In this document: positions 32,925 to 35,329 of the stretch, piece after piece
Layout: each line of letters opens with the position of its first letter
How positions within the stretch are numbered: position 1 is the stretch's first letter
Assembly: GCA_964402405.1 (NCBI GenBank)
Contig: CAYOCE010000010.1
Location: forward strand, 1 to 35,329
Source of the DNA: CAYOCE01 sp964402405
GTDB taxonomy: Bacteria; Pseudomonadota; Alphaproteobacteria; UBA7879
Reading direction: 5' to 3'
DNA: 35,329 nucleotides
Position numbers and translations under genes: made by a program
The notes under the pieces: generated by a model
Databases searched by the model: none
What the model was told of the DNA's origin: nothing
The model's input: the letters and a program-made list of their open reading frames with translations, nothing else

Positions 32925-35329
32925 CTAAATCATTGCCTTCAAAGCTTCGATAGCTGCGGAGATTTTTTTAGGATCATCCCCTCCACATTGGGCCATATCA
33001 GGGCGTCCACCCCCTGCCCCTCCTAGAATTGCCCCAAGGTTATTAACCATGTCCTTTGCACTATAGCGCGGAGTTAAATCAGAGGTGATACCCAAAATCA
33101 TAGAAACCTTACCCTCTACTTCGGAAAACAAGGCCACAATTCCTGAGCCGATATCTTTCTTTAGTTGATCCAACATGGATCGCATGTCCTTAGGATCCAC
33201 ATCTTTTAATTCCCGCACCATCAAAGAAATTCCCTTGATTTCAAAGGTTTGACTTTGTCCAGATGTCCCCTCTCGCAAATGGGATTGCCGCAAATTAAAG
33301 ATCTCTTTTTCCAGAGTTTTCTTGGATTCAATCAACTGCAATACCTTTTGCCCCAAATCGGCTTTGGAGGATTTCAGCTGATCCGCAAGATGGTTCAAGG
33401 TTCGTTCATCCTGCGTCACATAATCCAGAGCTGCTTCTCCTGTTACAGCCTCTAGCCGGCGGACACCTGCAGAGACACTAGATTCAGACGTAATCTTGAA
33501 AAATCCAATATCTCCTGTGCGATGCACGTGGGTCCCCCCACAAAGCTCGCGAGAATAGTGGGCATGAGCCCCCTCCCCTACGCCCATGGTGACAACCCGG
33601 ACTTCATCTCCGTATTTTTCCCCAAACAACCCGATAGCCCCTTGGGATAAGGCTTCTTCAGGGGCCATGATTTCTGTTTTTGTACAAGTATTCGCCCGAA
33701 TCAATCGATTGATTTCGGACTCTAACCACAGACGATCCTCAACACTCACTGCATTTGATAAACTAAAATCAAAGCGCAATTTCTGAGGGCTCACCAAGGA
33801 CCCCTTCTGCGTCACCCGATCCCCAAAACGCTTGCGCAAGGCAGCATCCAGCAAATGGGTGGCAGAATGATTCGCCCTAAGTTTCTGGCGACGCTCCCCA
33901 TCCACATGCATGGAAATAATGTCTTTAACCTTCAACGTTCCCTTGCGGACTTGGCACACATGAACATGAAGATCCCCCGCATATTTAAGCGTATCCTTGA
34001 CCTCGATATCCAATTGGGGGCCAAACAAAACACCTTGGTCCCCCATTTGCCCACCGGATTCCGCATAGAATGGCGTTTGGTTAGTCAGGACATAACAGGT
34101 AGCATTAGTAGGGACTTCTGTAACCTCTTTACCATCCACAACGATGGCCACCACTTGCCCTTCGGCGATTTCTTCGGTGTATCCCAAGAATTCGGTTGCA
34201 GGCAGTTTATCCCGCAATTGCAACCAAATCTGATCCGATGCTTGCTCGCCAGATCCCGCCCAAGATTTCCGAGCCAATGCCTTTTGGTCAGCCATCGCCT
34301 GGTCAAATCCATTGGTATCCAACGAATATCCCTCCCGCCGGAGGGCATCCTGGGTTAAATCCAACGGGAATCCATAGGTATCATAGAGCTTAAAGGCCAC
34401 ATCCCCCTTCAGGGTATCACCCTTTTTAAAGGTAGAGGTTTCACTGGCTAGCAATTTTAATCCTCGATCAAGGGTATGCTTGAACCTGGTTTCTTCCTGA
34501 CGCAAGGTATCCTCAATCACTGCCCGGGCACGCCCAAGCTCTGGGTAGGATTCACCCATTTTATCCTGCAGTGTTCCCACCAATTTCCACATCAAGGGCT
34601 CCTCGCTGCCAATCAAATGGGCATGGCGCATAGCACGACGCATGATGCGCCGCAACACATAGCCTCGACCTTCGTTGGAGGGGAATACGCCATCTGCAAT
34701 CAAGAAACTAGAGGACCGAAGGTGATCTGCAATCACCCGATGGGAAACCGCATGGGGACCACCCGGATCTGTTTTCGTTAGATCAGCGGACGCTAAAATC
34801 AAACTCTTTAAAACATCCGTTTCATAGTTATCAAAGTTACCATTCAGAACCGCCGCAATACGTTCCAGACCCATGCCTGTATCAATAGAAGGCTTGGGCA
34901 AACCAATTCTCTCGCCGGATGCGAGTTGTTCAAACTGCATGAAAACCAGGTTCCAGATTTCGATAAACCGGTCTCCATCCGCATCTGCACTACCTGGAGG
35001 GCCCCCAGGAATATGATCTCCATGGTCATAGAAAATCTCCGAGCATGGTCCGCAAGGCCCCGTGTCCCCCATGGACCAAAAATTATCACTGGTGGAAATA
35101 CGAATGATTTTATCATCAGAAAACCCCGCAATCTTGCGCCATAGATTTGCAGCCTCTTCATCCTCGGAAAACACTGTCACACAAAGACGTTTCTTATCAA
35201 CACCAAATTCCTTGGTAATCAAATTCCATGCGGCCTCGATGGCAAATTCCTTAAAGTAATCTCCAAAAGAAAAGTTACCCAGCATTTCAAAAAACGTATG
35301 GTGACGGGCCGTATATCCCACATTGTCCA
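32925..35329 (-). CDS. alaS: Alanine--tRNA ligase AlaS (N-terminus beyond the window)
   Basis: About 800 codons are present; the frame stays open to the right edge, and the first residues (DNVGYTARHHTFFEMLGNFS) belong inside AlaS, so roughly the first 75-80 residues are missing. The class II catalytic core includes SMGDTGPCGPCSEIFYDHGD and WNLVFMQFEQ. The editing domain has RANHSATHLLDAALRKRFG and the zinc motif SRELCGGTHVHRTG. The C-terminal DHHA1/C-Ala domain ends with GGAGGGRPDMAQCGG. The enzyme charges tRNA-Ala and edits Ser and Gly mischarging. Its 3' end faces the tRNA-Ser gene in the same direction. Confidence 0.97.
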   Translation of the reverse strand, partial: DNVGYTARHHTFFEMLGNFSFGDYFKEFAIEAAWNLITKEFGVDKKRLCVTVFSEDEEAANLWRKIAGFSDDKIIRISTSDNFWSMGDTGPCGPCSEIFYDHGDHIPGGPPGSADADGDRFIEIWNLVFMQFEQLASGERIGLPKPSIDTGMGLERIAAVLNGNFDNYETDVLKSLILASADLTKTDPGGPHAVSHRVIADHLRSSSFLIADGVFPSNEGRGYVLRRIMRRAMRHAHLIGSEEPLMWKLVGTLQDKMGESYPELGRARAVIEDTLRQEETRFKHTLDRGLKLLASETSTFKKGDTLKGDVAFKLYDTYGFPLDLTQDALRREGYSLDTNGFDQAMADQKALARKSWAGSGEQASDQIWLQLRDKLPATEFLGYTEEIAEGQVVAIVVDGKEVTEVPTNATCYVLTNQTPFYAESGGQMGDQGVLFGPQLDIEVKDTLKYAGDLHVHVCQVRKGTLKVKDIISMHVDGERRQKLRANHSATHLLDAALRKRFGDRVTQKGSLVSPQKLRFDFSLSNAVSVEDRLWLESEINRLIRANTCTKTEIMAPEEALSQGAIGLFGEKYGDEVRVVTMGVGEGAHAHYSRELCGGTHVHRTGDIGFFKITSESSVSAGVRRLEAVTGEAALDYVTQDERTLNHLADQLKSSKADLGQKVLQLIESKKTLEKEIFNLRQSHLREGTSGQSQTFEIKGISLMVRELKDVDPKDMRSMLDQLKKDIGSGIVALFSEVEGKVSMILGITSDLTPRYSAKDMVNNLGAILGGAGGGRPDMAQCGGDDPKKISAAIEALKAMI

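Overview
The window looks like a chromosomal segment of an AT-rich alphaproteobacterium with a host-associated lifestyle, most likely a Holosporales-type (Caedibacter/Paracaedibacter-like) endosymbiont. This rests on the ffs-dnaX-ybaB order, the alphaproteobacterial style of the housekeeping proteins, a stand-alone biotin importer (BioY), a very large NB-ARC/TPR regulator, several secreted proteins of unknown function, and many short dispersed palindromic repeats. The taxonomic placement is inference; no marker was searched.

Layout. 1-410: a tandem array of about 65-bp units. 411-5496 (minus): ychF, trmL, mfd. 5631-6665 (plus): holA from a TTG start. 6768-7424 (minus): a secreted protein of unknown function, preceded on its own strand by about 200 nt of hairpins ending in an intrinsic terminator, a possible attenuator. 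7826-11305: a 1159-aa LuxR-HTH / transmembrane / NB-ARC / TPR protein. 11396-12328: lpxC, convergent with slt and a large MscS-type channel (12317-16301, minus). 16526-18298: two paralogous secreted Cys-containing proteins flanking a second, inverted 65-bp-unit array. 18568-19278: a secreted CxxC protein. 19461-20006: bioY. 20019-20266: a palindromic element. 20297-21439 (minus): potG. 21601-23738: mlaE and mlaF, split by a structured repeat element. 24087-24398: an IHF-type protein. 24586-25101: a lipoprotein. 25104-26393 (minus): an EnvZ-like kinase. 26505-28519: the 4.5S RNA gene, dnaX and ybaB. 28675-28746: a possible 23-codon gene with its own promoter and terminator. 28956-32368: yajC, secD, secF with two repeat elements between yajC and secD. 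32755-32844 (minus): tRNA-Ser(TGA). 32925 to the right edge (minus): alaS, lacking its N-terminus.

Functionally the core genes serve replication (holA, dnaX, ybaB), transcription-coupled repair (mfd), translation (trmL, ychF, alaS, tRNA-Ser), protein export (ffs, yajC, secD, secF) and envelope upkeep (lpxC, slt, mscS, mlaE/F). The accessory content is concentrated at 6.7-11.3 kb and 16.3-19.3 kb.

The signals I consider most worth pursuing are: the two inverted arrays that share the same ordered first and last units; the membrane-segment-containing LuxR/NB-ARC protein next to a candidate attenuated secreted protein; a repeat element upstream of both mlaF and secD whose hairpin shows a compensatory base-pair change; an A9 run in dnaX with a -1 stop two codons later; and the mini-gene upstream of yajC with a copied yajC leader.
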